Positions 43,230 through 52,785 of a stretch of DNA of 64,000 nt are shown here, in pieces. The position numbers were made by a program, and so were the translations under genes. The notes below the pieces were generated by a model. The model searched no databases and was not told where the DNA came from. It worked only from the letters and a program-made list of their open reading frames with translations. Source of the DNA: Chryseobacterium potabilaquae (GTDB lineage Bacteria; Bacteroidota; Bacteroidia; Flavobacteriales; Weeksellaceae); contig NZ_CACVBR010000001.1 of assembly GCF_902728265.1 (NCBI RefSeq), positions 1-64,000 on the forward strand, given 5' to 3'. Numbering within the stretch: the stretch's first letter is position 1; every line of letters starts with the position of its first letter.

Positions 43230-44261
43230 TTATTTCTTTATACCAAACACTTCTTTAATATCAGGAGCTTTTTCATTCAAATTTAATTCTTTAACAAATA
43301 CCTTTACATCAGCAAACAGCTCTTGAGAAATAGTCCCAACCTGCTTCATATCCAAATCACGGAAAAATGCTTCTGCCATAAATGACTTAAAATAAGATCC
43401 ATCAATAAGGGTGTTATAATTTATCCCTATTGCACCACTAAAAAATACAGGAACTTTATATTCTATTTCCCTCTTTTTAATAGTTTGAATCATGTAGATT
43501 GCTATTTTCTTATTAGCAGGAATACTATAGGAAATTTTTTCTGTTAATTTGTGTGTATCCTTTGTTTCTGTTGTCCTTGAATTCTTATTATCTAATGAAA
43601 TTTCTGCCTTAAATCCTTGACCATATATTCCAAATTCGGTTCCGGTTTTTAATCCCGCATTAACATCTATCGTCTTTCTTAGAATCGACTCTTGAACATA
43701 TTCAATAGATTTTTCATAATTAGGATTTCCCGACGTTCCCGCCACTACCTCAGTTCCGCTCATGATTACTTTCACATCATCCATAGCGCTGCTATTAACC
43801 GACGAGATTATAGGATTTCCTGTCTCAATATAGGTCCACCATCCATATTTCTCTGCCAAATTATAGGGTTCATAACCTCTAGATGTTCTATAATTATTAA
43901 TATTTACTCCGTCGATATATAAAGCATGATCTGCATCTTCTCTAGCAATATCCATTATCCTCTCCTCTGTAAGCCCTAATTCCGTCAAGTGCTCAGGAGT
44001 CACTTTTTCTTTAATGGTACTGAAAGTAAAATTACCATCCGTAGCCTTTGCACTTTCTGTGTTCTTCATAGGAAAAGATGCTATTAATTTAAGCCCCTTG
44101 TTTTTTGCAAATTGTTCAAAACTCTTTGCTCCTACTATTAAATCGGATTTTACGTCTGCAGAATTTTCAATTCTATTTTCATGGTCAGAATCATCAGTTC
44201 TACATGATGTTAGTAATAAAGCTACAGATAGACACCCCACCAAGTAATTTGTTTTTATCAT
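43230..44261 (-). CDS. Aerolysin/ETX-MTX2-like pore-forming lipoprotein, paralogue 1
   Basis: 343 aa. Lipoprotein signal MIKTNYLVGCLSVALLLTSC. FEQFAKNKGLKLIASFPMKN, VTPEHLTELGLTEERIMDIARE, DGVNINNYRTSRGYEPYNLAEKYGWWTYIETGNPII, GTEVVAGTSGNPNYEKSIEY, then the strand-rich region VQESILRKTIDVNAGLKTGTE ... LTEKISYSIPANKKIAIYMIQT and a conserved C-terminus DVKVFVKELNLNEKAPDIKEVF. First gene of the tandem array, with its own promoter and two palindromes. The lipid anchor would place it on a membrane of the producing cell, an unusual setting for a pore former, so a surface-displayed or vesicle-borne cytolysin, or a non-toxic structural use of the fold, are both open. Confidence 0.75.
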   Translation of the reverse strand: MIKTNYLVGCLSVALLLTSCRTDDSDHENRIENSADVKSDLIVGAKSFEQFAKNKGLKLIASFPMKNTESAKATDGNFTFSTIKEKVTPEHLTELGLTEERIMDIAREDADHALYIDGVNINNYRTSRGYEPYNLAEKYGWWTYIETGNPIISSVNSSAMDDVKVIMSGTEVVAGTSGNPNYEKSIEYVQESILRKTIDVNAGLKTGTEFGIYGQGFKAEISLDNKNSRTTETKDTHKLTEKISYSIPANKKIAIYMIQTIKKREIEYKVPVFFSGAIGINYNTLIDGSYFKSFMAEAFFRDLDMKQVGTISQELFADVKVFVKELNLNEKAPDIKEVFGIKK

Positions 44262-44283
44262 AAAATGTAAATTTTTTGTGATG

Positions 44284-44365
44284 CAAATGTAGTATTATAA
44301 TTACAATTTAGAATAAAATCAAATAATGACAGATATCATAATAAAATCACAATGATATTTATCAT
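44284..44365 (-). promoter_or_regulatory. Promoter of the pore-former-like cluster with two palindromes
   Basis: On the minus strand: ATGATAAATATCAT (44352-44365, perfect palindrome arms), ATGATATCTGTCAT (44326-44339), 11 bases, ATTCTAAAT (44306-44314), 14 bases, -7 element TACATTTG (44284-44291). The palindromes sit where an activator would bind, roughly 45 and 70 bases before the start of transcription. Confidence 0.6.
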
Positions 44366-44634
44366 AAACCAATAAAATAATCAAAATAAAGCAGTAAAAT
44401 AAAGAAAAACAACAATAATACAAAAGACAAGTTATTTATTAAAATTTAAAAAATAGTTTTTCTTATTAACCAATATATGCAATGCATAATTAATTATCCT
44501 TTAATTATTAGTACTAAAAGTATTATATACATGCATTAATAAAAGTAATTTCAGCTTAATTTGAGAAGATACAGAGCTTTTAAATATCTTAACATCCCTA
44601 ATCTGATTCCGATTTAAAAAAATATCATCTAAAT
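44366..44634. other. AT-rich intergenic region without a gene
   Basis: Between the gldG terminator and the palindromes of the lipoprotein cluster. Only short frames and no clear RNA fold; ATATATGCAATGCATAATTA near 44473-44492 contains a short TGCAATGCA palindrome of unknown meaning. Confidence 0.4.
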
Positions 44635-44667
44635 AAAAAAGAGAAACCTCTATGATTTCTCTTTTTT
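44635..44667 (-). terminator. gldFG terminator
   Basis: 12-bp stem AAAAAAGAGAAA / TTTCTCTTTTTT with a nine-base loop just past the gldG stop. Confidence 0.9.
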
Positions 44668-44675
44668 AAACTTTT

Positions 44676-46343
44676 TTATCCAAATTTTCTTTTCCGCAAC
44701 CAGAAGAAGCATCCTCCAAAAGCTCCTATAATGAGCAAAGGAAATAATAAATTAAACCATTGCCAGTTATTTTTTTCTTCAGTAATTCTTTGCCGGTCAA
44801 GAAGTCGTTCTTCAATATTTCTATTTCTCAGTTCCATTAGATTACTATCATCTAATAGATAATCCAATGCATTTCTTAAAAATTGCTCATTACCAAATTG
44901 TTCATTGGTCAATAAATCAGTACCTAAAGGTAACGGCTCTCCCTTTATTACTTTATTTCTTCCTACATCCCCATCAGCAATCACAATCATTTTATTCTCC
45001 GAACTCTGCCCTTTAAAACCAGGATACGATTTCCTTTCAATTCTCGATGCATAAGCAGAACTAAATTTTCCCTCCAAAGCAACTGCATAAATTTTCGGAG
45101 TACTTGGTTTTTCCATTTTCCCCAAACTATCTACACTTGCAATTTCTTTTAGATCAACATAATTAGGAACTTGTTTTAATAAAGTTCTCTCACTTGATTC
45201 AAAAAGAATTCTAGTTTTTATATTTTTTCTTCCTAAAGTATCTATTGATGTAGGAAATTCAAACTTTACAGGATTGATATTTTTTGTAATAGGATTATGA
45301 TCTTCTGCAATTCCTAGCGGAAAATAAGGCCAAGGAAGACTGGTATATTGAGGATTCCCCCCTACTTCGCCAGTAACAAGCCTTAATAATGCAAATTTTT
45401 TCACATCTTTTACCAATGCTGGATTAATTCTAATTCCATAATTGAAAAAGAAATCTGTCATATTAATATCAATAGGAAAAGGCATTAATTTTTTCGCCCT
45501 AGTTAATGTATCCATTTCAGCATTCACAGCATCAATCATCCAAAGTGTTTTCCCACCATTCATAATATACTGGTCTAAAATAACTTTCTCCCCATCAGTA
45601 AAAGCTTTTCTAGGCTTAGCAATAACTAAAGCATTCATTTGTTTTAAAGCAGGAACATCAGCCAACGTCAATTCAATCTGATTTTTAGGAATAATAGGCC
45701 CTGCATCGTAACTTTCTAAAGCTAGATGCATAAACCCTTGGAATTCGTCAGGGCTTAATTCATCTTGATTGACCAAAACTCCAATTTTCTTTCTCTTATC
45801 CGCAGTAATATTTTTAATATTGGATACTAGATTATATTCTAAATTTTCGATAGACTTGATAAGTTGTTGATCCGCATCAATCCCTGTTTGCTGAACTACC
45901 AATGGAATAGAAACACCTCTTTCTTTATATTTTACGACGGCATACGGGAATAAATAAATTTGTGAAACTTTCCCATCTTTTATATCTGGTAACACAGAAG
46001 GTTGCATTCCCATTGCCATTAATGTATCTTGAGACATTTTGGATTTTATGGGATCAATAAATTTAAAATCTATTTTTGGATTGATTTTTCTGAAATTATC
46101 CAGCATAAACCTTGTTTCCGATTGAAGTTGCTTAAAACTTGCCGGAAAATCCCCTTCTAGATACACTTCAACTGTCAAAGGTTTTTTAATTGATTCCAAT
46201 ATTTTGATTGTATTATCGGAAAGCGTATATCTTTTTTCTTTTGTCAAATCCCATCTAATTCCCGATAGCAATAAGATGATAACTAGGGGAATGATAACAA
46301 AAAGCAAAATTCCTAACGGTGATTTAAATGAAATCTTCTTCAT
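44676..46343 (-). CDS. gldG: Gliding motility-associated ABC transporter substrate-binding protein GldG
   Basis: 555 aa from ATG 46343 (MKKISFKSPLGILLFVIIPLVIILLLSG), four bases past the gldF stop; longer starts would overlap gldF. One N-terminal helix, a large periplasmic region of the ABC-type uncharacterised transport type (RWDLTKEKRYTLSDNTIKILESIKKPLTVEVYLEGDFPASF; MNGGKTLWMIDAV), and a C-terminal helix WFNLLFPLLIIGAFGGCFFWLRKRKFG. In Flavobacterium GldA, GldF and GldG form an ABC complex required for gliding. gldA is not next to it here. Whether this strain glides cannot be told. Confidence 0.93.
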   Translation of the reverse strand: MKKISFKSPLGILLFVIIPLVIILLLSGIRWDLTKEKRYTLSDNTIKILESIKKPLTVEVYLEGDFPASFKQLQSETRFMLDNFRKINPKIDFKFIDPIKSKMSQDTLMAMGMQPSVLPDIKDGKVSQIYLFPYAVVKYKERGVSIPLVVQQTGIDADQQLIKSIENLEYNLVSNIKNITADKRKKIGVLVNQDELSPDEFQGFMHLALESYDAGPIIPKNQIELTLADVPALKQMNALVIAKPRKAFTDGEKVILDQYIMNGGKTLWMIDAVNAEMDTLTRAKKLMPFPIDINMTDFFFNYGIRINPALVKDVKKFALLRLVTGEVGGNPQYTSLPWPYFPLGIAEDHNPITKNINPVKFEFPTSIDTLGRKNIKTRILFESSERTLLKQVPNYVDLKEIASVDSLGKMEKPSTPKIYAVALEGKFSSAYASRIERKSYPGFKGQSSENKMIVIADGDVGRNKVIKGEPLPLGTDLLTNEQFGNEQFLRNALDYLLDDSNLMELRNRNIEERLLDRQRITEEKNNWQWFNLLFPLLIIGAFGGCFFWLRKRKFG

Positions 46344-46347
46344 AATT

Positions 46348-47076
46348 TTACTTTTTTTTATTGATAAAATGATTGGATAATAGTAAGGTAGTACCAATGA
46401 TAAAAACAAAGTAAGCAAGATCCTTAGCATCTATAAGCCCTCTTGTAAATCCTAGGAAATGTTGATAAAAACCTAAATTCTGTAAAATAAAGTCAGCTCC
46501 CCCTAACAGTTTGTAACTAGCCAACTGTTCTACTCCAAAATACATAATAAAACACATAAAGACACCTACCAGATACGCCATAATTTGATTTTGAGAAATA
46601 GAAGACGCTAAAATCCCTATTCCTGAAAATGCAGCGATTAAAATAATGAGACCTATATAACTTCCAAAAGTCATCCCAAAATCAATATTTCCTTCAGGAA
46701 CCCCCAACACATACACTGTATAGAAATAAATTAATGAAGGGATCAAACATAATATTCCCACCAACCATACGGAAAAAAACTTTCCCAGCACTAAACTATG
46801 TATATGTAATGGTTGAGAAAAAAGCCAATGTAAAGTACCTGTTTGCTGCTCTTCGGCAAAAGTTTTCATGGAAAGTGCCGGAACAATAAACATAAGAAGC
46901 CATGGAACCAATACAAAATAGCTTTGCAGGGAAGCCAAGCCAATCTCAAAAATATTAGAATCGTTTTCGAAAAAAAATAGAAATAAGGTAGTAATGAGAC
47001 TAAAAGCAGCAATAATTAGCCATGCACTCCAGTTCCCAAAATAGCTCCAAAGCTCTTTTTTTAAAATTGCAAACAT
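46348..47076 (-). CDS. gldF: Gliding motility-associated ABC transporter permease GldF
   Basis: 242 aa with six membrane helices (starting MFAILKKELWSYFGNWSAWLIIAAFSLITTLFLFFF). FIVPALSMKTFAEEQQTGTLHWLFSQPL is the ABC-2 permease coupling segment. Membrane partner of GldG, with which it forms a two-gene operon. Confidence 0.93.
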   Translation of the reverse strand: MFAILKKELWSYFGNWSAWLIIAAFSLITTLFLFFFENDSNIFEIGLASLQSYFVLVPWLLMFIVPALSMKTFAEEQQTGTLHWLFSQPLHIHSLVLGKFFSVWLVGILCLIPSLIYFYTVYVLGVPEGNIDFGMTFGSYIGLIILIAAFSGIGILASSISQNQIMAYLVGVFMCFIMYFGVEQLASYKLLGGADFILQNLGFYQHFLGFTRGLIDAKDLAYFVFIIGTTLLLSNHFINKKK

Positions 47077-47160
47077 GTATTTTTAGTTATGATATAAATT
47101 ATAAGTTACTGAAAAGCTATTTAAAACATTATACTAGCCTCTATATAATTCATCATTTAT

Positions 47161-47715
47161 TTATAGGTTATTTTTTCTTTTTTTATTAACCAATTTTACG
47201 GTTACCATAATCAGGAATACTAATACGAAAAAGCCACTAATTAATTGCCACCAATATTCAATCACTGCTGATTTTAAAATGACAGTAAAAACGACAAGGA
47301 ATAAAATAAAAGTAGCAATTTCATTACTTTGTCTTAATTTCACATTGGCAATCTCAAGAGATTTTCCATCTAACCCTTTAATTTGAAGTACTTTCTTCCA
47401 ACACCAATAATGATAGATAGCCAGTCCTATAAGAAAAGTCAGCTTCAGATGAAACCAAGGAGTTTTCATAAGACCTGTATTTAAGAATATCATCGTTAGA
47501 CCGCATATTGTCATAATAATTCCTGCAGGAACCGTAATAATATTCCACAATCTTCCTGCCATGAAAACATATTGCTCTCTTAAGATCTTTTTCTTTTCTT
47601 CTGAAAATTCATCTGTATCCTTATAATAAACGAAAATCCTTACCAGATAAAAAATCCCCGCAAAATAGCTTACCATAAAAATGATATGTAGAGCCTTTAT
47701 TATTGTATATAGCAT
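47161..47715 (-). CDS. hemJ: Protoporphyrinogen IX oxidase HemJ-like (CopD/UPF0093) membrane protein
   Basis: 184 aa, four to five membrane helices. IKALHIIFMVSYFAGIFYLVRIFVYY carries the conserved His near the N-terminus; YVFMAGRLWNIITVPAGIIM and KTPWFHLKLTFLIGLAIYHYWCWKKVLQI match HemJ blocks with paired conserved histidines. HemJ oxidises protoporphyrinogen IX to protoporphyrin IX in heme synthesis. A CopD-type protein of another role is less likely given these motifs and the length. Confidence 0.85.
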   Translation of the reverse strand: MLYTIIKALHIIFMVSYFAGIFYLVRIFVYYKDTDEFSEEKKKILREQYVFMAGRLWNIITVPAGIIMTICGLTMIFLNTGLMKTPWFHLKLTFLIGLAIYHYWCWKKVLQIKGLDGKSLEIANVKLRQSNEIATFILFLVVFTVILKSAVIEYWWQLISGFFVLVFLIMVTVKLVNKKRKNNL

Positions 47716-47800
47716 TTTAAAATTTATTTATTATAATATCTTCAAAAATATTTTTTGGTATTGTAAATTAGCGAGTCACGAAAATACAATATACTTCTCA

Positions 47801-48997
47801 TTAAACAATTACTCCAAGCTCTTTACCCACTTTTTCAAATGCAGCAATTGCTTTATCAACATGTTCTCTCGTATGTCCCGCAGAAAGCTGAACTCTAATT
47901 CTTGCTTTTCCTTTAGGCACTACAGGATAGAAAAAACCGATTACATAAATCCCTTCATCCATTAATTTTTCCGCCATTTTTTGAGAAAGAGGAGCATCAT
48001 AAAGCATAACAGGCACAATTGCAGCATCTCCATCAGGAATATCAAAACCTTTTGTTTTCATCTGGGTTCTAAAATATTCAGCATTTTCCATTACTTTATC
48101 ACGAAGTGAAGTATCTTCTGAAATCATATCTATAACCTTCAAGGCAGCTCCTACGATTCCCGGAGCCAAAGAATTAGAAAATAAATAAGGTCTTGAACGT
48201 TGTCTCAACATATCAATGATTTCTTTTTTACCTGAAGTGAATCCACCTAAAGCACCACCTAAAGCTTTTCCTAAAGTAGAGGTAATAATATCTACTCTTC
48301 CCATTACCTCATTAGCTTCATGGGTTCCACGACCTGTTTTTCCTATAAAACCAGTGGCATGAGAGTCATCCACCATTACTAATGCATCATATTTATCTGC
48401 TAAATCACAAACACCTTTAAGGTTTGCCACTATTCCATCCATTGAAAAAACACCGTCAGTAACAATAATCTTGAAGCGATGGTTCTTTTCTGAAGCAGCA
48501 ATGAGCTGTGCTTCAAGATCTGCCATATCATTATTTTTATAACGATATCTGGCCGACTTACAAAGACGCACACCATCAATAATGGAAGCGTGATTTAATT
48601 CATCAGAAATAATCGCATCTTCTTCCGTAAACAAAGGTTCAAAGACACCTCCGTTTGCATCAAAGCAAGCTGCATATAGGATTGTATCTTCCAGGCCTAA
48701 AAAATCAGCAATCTTCTTTTCTAGTTCTTTATGAATATCCTGAGTTCCACAAATAAAACGCACCGAAGACATTCCGTATCCATGAGATTCTATCATATCT
48801 TGAGAGGCTTTCATCACTTCAGGATTATTTGACAATCCTAAATAATTATTAGCACAAAAATTTAAAAGCTTTTTCCCATTAGCTTCAATTTCCGCACTTT
48901 GTTGAGAAGTAATAATTCTTTCTTTTTTATAAAGTCCATCATTCTCAATATTTTGAAGTTCATTTTGTAAGTTTTCAAGATACTTTTTAGAAATCAT
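47801..48997 (-). CDS. kbl: Glycine C-acetyltransferase (2-amino-3-ketobutyrate CoA ligase)
   Basis: 398 aa alpha-oxoamine synthase. [54 protein letters not shown] and the PLP-lysine loop [17 protein letters not shown] are all present. It cleaves 2-amino-3-ketobutyrate with CoA to glycine and acetyl-CoA in threonine breakdown. The partner threonine dehydrogenase (tdh) is not adjacent. Other family members (BioF, Spt) are less similar in the SVRFICGTQ segment. Confidence 0.95.
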   Translation of the reverse strand: MISKKYLENLQNELQNIENDGLYKKERIITSQQSAEIEANGKKLLNFCANNYLGLSNNPEVMKASQDMIESHGYGMSSVRFICGTQDIHKELEKKIADFLGLEDTILYAACFDANGGVFEPLFTEEDAIISDELNHASIIDGVRLCKSARYRYKNNDMADLEAQLIAASEKNHRFKIIVTDGVFSMDGIVANLKGVCDLADKYDALVMVDDSHATGFIGKTGRGTHEANEVMGRVDIITSTLGKALGGALGGFTSGKKEIIDMLRQRSRPYLFSNSLAPGIVGAALKVIDMISEDTSLRDKVMENAEYFRTQMKTKGFDIPDGDAAIVPVMLYDAPLSQKMAEKLMDEGIYVIGFFYPVVPKGKARIRVQLSAGHTREHVDKAIAAFEKVGKELGVIV

Positions 48998-49085
48998 TTT
49001 TCTTAATTTTTTGATGCGCTAATTTAGTAAAAAGGTAGTAAAATATTGTATTTAATGATTTTTATTCTAAAAATTAGTTCAAAAT

Positions 49086-49128
49086 AATAATACAAAAGCG
49101 GACTATAATAGCCCGCTTTTGTATTATT
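49086..49128 (-). terminator. Terminator of the M1 aminopeptidase gene
   Basis: 16-bp perfect stem AATAATACAAAAGCGG / CCGCTTTTGTATTATT with an 11-nt loop. Confidence 0.85.
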
Positions 49129-49143
49129 TGATTTTCAATATTT

Positions 49144-51069
49144 TTAATGTTTTAAAAACTTAATATTTTTATCCTTGATCGTTAAAATATAAGTCCCAGG
49201 AGTCAATTCAGAAATATCAATTGGTTTATTAGGTTGATATATACTTTTTCTAATTAATTTACCATCCATAAAATAAATCATAAACTCAATCGGTTTTTTT
49301 ATTCCTTTTACATATAATTCGTTTTTAGCCGGATTTGGATATAAAGAAAAATCATCAACACTAAACTCTTTTGTACTCAATGTATTATCTTGGTTCACTT
49401 GAGAATCTTTTTCCAGGATCTGAAGTTCATAATTAAATTCTACACTTGATACTGGAAAAGATACCGATTCTGTAAAAAATTGATCGTTAATGGTATTATT
49501 CAGTGCAAAATAAGCGACTTCACCATTCGTTCCATTCACTTTTATAGGAAGAGGCATTTCAAAAAAGCTTACAGAAGAGTGACTTTGTGTTTGAGAAACT
49601 TTAAATGTAATTTGATTTCCAGCCTGTTTCCATTTTATATCATACGTAGGATATCCTTGTCCATAGATCCAGTCATTGAAAAATTCTGTAAAATCCTTCC
49701 CCGTTGATTGCAATAAAGAATTATTTAAATCGGTTGTTTTTGCATAATTATACGCTAAATTAGGTCTTGCATGATAATCTTTAATTGCCTGATAAAATGT
49801 GGTATCCCCTAAAATCCATTTAATCATTCGAACAACATATCCCCCTTTGGAATAAGTTAACCTTCCGCTAAAGATAGTTCCAATATTTCCTAAGTCTGCA
49901 TCTGATACATAGGTACTCCCTCCCGGAGCGCTCGTAATATAATTCTTTTCAGAAGCAAGATAATTCATGAATTCTGAATTGGTCATCAATAATTTTTCAT
50001 TAGACAAATGTTCTCCAAACGTGGCAAATCCTTCATTAAGCCAGATATCATTCCATGCACCACAAGTAACTTTATCTCCAAACCATTGATGAGCAAGCTC
50101 ATGTGCAATGACTCTTTTTCCCCAAGAACTCATAGAAGACATTGTTTGATGCTCCATACAAGTCCCATTATAATGAAACTCCATGTGCCCATATTTTTCA
50201 TCCCTAAAAGGATAAAGTCCAAAATAGCTTTCGAAAGTTTCCATTACCTGTTTTGTCCAGTTAATATTAGCCATCAATCCTGGATCATTGGCAGTCGAGG
50301 GATACAAATAGTTTACAAAAGGAAATGGTGGATTACCTATTGTATCATTTAATTTAACAAAATTAGTAATCGACAGAGCAATTAAATAGGCAGGTGTGGG
50401 ATACATCGTTCTCCAGAAAGTTAATTTTTGGCCACTTGGAAGTATCGTTTCCGACATAAATTTTCCGTTAGCAGCGACACTATATTGAGATGGAGTCGTA
50501 ATTTTAAAATCAAATCGATCGATTTTATCATTCATACTTTGTTTTGTAGGAAACCAATCCTGTGCTCCATAGGGTTCATTCAAGGTGGCTAATGTAAGAA
50601 CTCCACTTTGAGAACCTGTAGAGAATGCACCATTATTTGTAGGAGGCTGCCCTGAGTAATGAATCGTTAAAGAATCTGTAACATTGGCGGGTAGGCTTGA
50701 GGGAAAATCTATTTTTAGCTCTTTGGTAGGCAATTGTTCAAAAACAAGGTCAACTCCATGATACTGAACCTGAGAAACCGTTAATGGATTAGCAAGATCA
50801 AAATAAATACTCCCCATACTTTGGTTGGGCTTAAAATGTGATGTTACTTTACCGGAAATATTATAATCAGCAGGATCTAGACTTACATCCATTCTTTGAT
50901 ATTGTAAATCATAATTTAATGTATTCGGATTAATATTATAGGCTACCATTCTTGCCGCATATGATTTCTGCTCTTTTAAAATTAAATCCTTCTTTTCTAC
51001 ATTTTCACTTTGGCCGTACAATTGGTAAAAACCACAAATACTCAGTACTACGAAATAGATCTTTTTCAT
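49144..51069 (-). CDS. Secreted M1-family aminopeptidase with T9SS sorting domain
   Basis: 641 aa. Signal peptide MKKIYFVVLSICGFYQLYGQ. The M1 N-terminal saddle (LQYQRMDVSLDPADYNISGKVT) precedes the catalytic domain with zinc site VIAHELAHQWFGD (HExxH) and WLNEGFATFGE supplying the third ligand Glu. The family GxMEN loop is replaced by YNGTCMEHQT, a known variant. The last ~75 residues (DDFSLYPNPAKNELYVKG ... ISELTPGTYILTIKDKNIKFLKH) are a type A T9SS sorting domain. It is therefore probably an exported exopeptidase for extracellular peptide use. A -7 element TATATTTG lies at 51086-51093. Confidence 0.93.
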   Translation of the reverse strand: MKKIYFVVLSICGFYQLYGQSENVEKKDLILKEQKSYAARMVAYNINPNTLNYDLQYQRMDVSLDPADYNISGKVTSHFKPNQSMGSIYFDLANPLTVSQVQYHGVDLVFEQLPTKELKIDFPSSLPANVTDSLTIHYSGQPPTNNGAFSTGSQSGVLTLATLNEPYGAQDWFPTKQSMNDKIDRFDFKITTPSQYSVAANGKFMSETILPSGQKLTFWRTMYPTPAYLIALSITNFVKLNDTIGNPPFPFVNYLYPSTANDPGLMANINWTKQVMETFESYFGLYPFRDEKYGHMEFHYNGTCMEHQTMSSMSSWGKRVIAHELAHQWFGDKVTCGAWNDIWLNEGFATFGEHLSNEKLLMTNSEFMNYLASEKNYITSAPGGSTYVSDADLGNIGTIFSGRLTYSKGGYVVRMIKWILGDTTFYQAIKDYHARPNLAYNYAKTTDLNNSLLQSTGKDFTEFFNDWIYGQGYPTYDIKWKQAGNQITFKVSQTQSHSSVSFFEMPLPIKVNGTNGEVAYFALNNTINDQFFTESVSFPVSSVEFNYELQILEKDSQVNQDNTLSTKEFSVDDFSLYPNPAKNELYVKGIKKPIEFMIYFMDGKLIRKSIYQPNKPIDISELTPGTYILTIKDKNIKFLKH

Positions 51070-51096
51070 ATTGAAACAATTTTTCCAAATATAAAA

Positions 51097-51126
51097 AAAA
51101 CCTCTTAATAAGCATTAAAAGGTTTT
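51097..51126 (-). terminator. dacB terminator
   Basis: 13-bp stem with one mismatch (AAAACCTCTTAAT / ATTAAAAGGTTTT), AAGC loop, U-run on the minus strand. Confidence 0.8.
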
Positions 51127-51150
51127 CTTATATTATTGAAATAAAATATT

Positions 51151-52635
51151 TTATAGATCTAGCGCTGGTTCTAGAATTTTTTCCATCCTTTTCTTTACCA
51201 TATCTACAGATCCTGAATAATCATTAACCATCAGAGAAAAAACCAATGTTTTTCCAGAATTAGTTTTCATATACCCCGCAAGAGTTTTCACCTTGTTTAG
51301 TGTTCCTGTTTTAGCAAAAACCTGTCCATTACCTGTGTAATTAAACATTCTTTTTAATGTTCCGGATTGTCCTCCCACTGGTAATGATGAAAAATAAGTT
51401 TTATAATATTTTTCTCCCATTAAAGACGTTAAAAACTTGACTTGAGAAATTGGCGTCACATTATTACCCCTTGAAAGTCCACTTCCATCCATATAGTTAA
51501 GTCCCATCATATCAAATCCTTGGTCCTTTAAATGGTTTGTTACCACTATTCTACCTGATTCGGAAGTTTGATCTCCTAATCTCTGAAAACCTACTGTTTT
51601 AAGTAATGCCTCTGCAAGAGAATTGTCACTATGCTGATTTGTATAATAAATAATATCTGCTAATGTGGGAGATTTATAGATAGAAATCATTTTTCTAGCA
51701 TCAACAGCAGTCTCTATCATTTTTGGAGTTACTTTTCCACTAACAGATATCCCATTCTTTACTAACGATGTTCTGAATGCATTTGCTAAATAAGCAGGTG
51801 CATCAGGTAATTTTGTCGTTACTATACCATCCCCTTCATATTTATCTGCATATACTACTTGATTTATATAAGGTGAAACATAAAAATATTTATTCTCTTC
51901 AGAAAAATTGTTTTTATGTTTTACAATCAATTTTTCATTTTCAGGATTAATATCACGAGTAGTTCCTACAGGTAAATAGTAATTATTCTTTTCTAACCAA
52001 ACAATATTTTCTGGAAGTTTTGAAATATTACCTTTAAAAAGTGCGGTTTGAATAATAATATCACCATTTACTTTTTTGATTCCTTCTCTAGAAAGCCCGT
52101 TTATATAGTCTGTAATAATCTCTCTATATGACCATGCTCCCGCTTTATTAGTTCCTAAAGATGGGTCTCCACTTCCTACAATATAAAGATTTCCATTTAA
52201 AGTTCCATTTTCATCAATACTACCAGAATATTCCAATTGCGTCATCCAACGATAATTCTCACCTAAAAGGTTTAAAGCCGTCTCTGTAGTGAGTAGTTTG
52301 GTTGTAGAAGCTGGGATTAGGGCCGTATTTTCATTATATGACGAAATCACCTTTTGTGTTTTCGGATCATAAACAACAAATCCCCAATTTGCATTTTTCA
52401 AAACTGGATCAGCCATCATAGTGTTTACATTGATATCTACAAGTTCTTTTGCCGATAAAACAGTTTTCTCCACTGTAGAACTAATGGGAGAAGGTAAGTT
52501 TAAATTACTTTTTTGATTATCATAAGATTGGGAAAATAAAACTGTAGAGACGGTAGATTGGGCAAGTATAAAACCTGTAGCCAAAACCGTAATGCCTGAA
52601 ATATATTTTCTGAATTTTATCATGTATTTTTTCAT
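51151..52635 (-). CDS. dacB: D-alanyl-D-alanine carboxypeptidase/endopeptidase (PBP4 type)
   Basis: 494 aa, signal sequence ending FILAQ. S13-family triad: SxxK in PASTTKLLTTETALNLLG, SxN in QHSDNSLAEALLKTVG, and KTG in FAKTGTLNKVKTLAGYMKT. A large insertion between SxxK and SxN is typical of PBP4. It trims pentapeptides or cuts cross-links in the periplasm. A second ATG four codons in (52623) is possible. Confidence 0.93.
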   Translation of the reverse strand: MKKYMIKFRKYISGITVLATGFILAQSTVSTVLFSQSYDNQKSNLNLPSPISSTVEKTVLSAKELVDINVNTMMADPVLKNANWGFVVYDPKTQKVISSYNENTALIPASTTKLLTTETALNLLGENYRWMTQLEYSGSIDENGTLNGNLYIVGSGDPSLGTNKAGAWSYREIITDYINGLSREGIKKVNGDIIIQTALFKGNISKLPENIVWLEKNNYYLPVGTTRDINPENEKLIVKHKNNFSEENKYFYVSPYINQVVYADKYEGDGIVTTKLPDAPAYLANAFRTSLVKNGISVSGKVTPKMIETAVDARKMISIYKSPTLADIIYYTNQHSDNSLAEALLKTVGFQRLGDQTSESGRIVVTNHLKDQGFDMMGLNYMDGSGLSRGNNVTPISQVKFLTSLMGEKYYKTYFSSLPVGGQSGTLKRMFNYTGNGQVFAKTGTLNKVKTLAGYMKTNSGKTLVFSLMVNDYSGSVDMVKKRMEKILEPALDL

Positions 52636-52785
52636 TTTCTTACAGTTTGGATAATATAAAGGAGAACTGGTTAAAGATCATATATTAAATATCCAACCCT
52701 GTAAATAACGTCCAAAAGTAAAAATTATTGTTATAAGGCACTTTACCAAGGGTTTATAAAAGACTATAAAGTTTGTTAAAAATTG

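Noticed and set aside
46344-46430. N-terminal extension of gldG into gldF
   Set aside because: Overlaps the end of gldF by about 80 bases; ATG 46343 gives the usual Lys-rich start and membrane helix.
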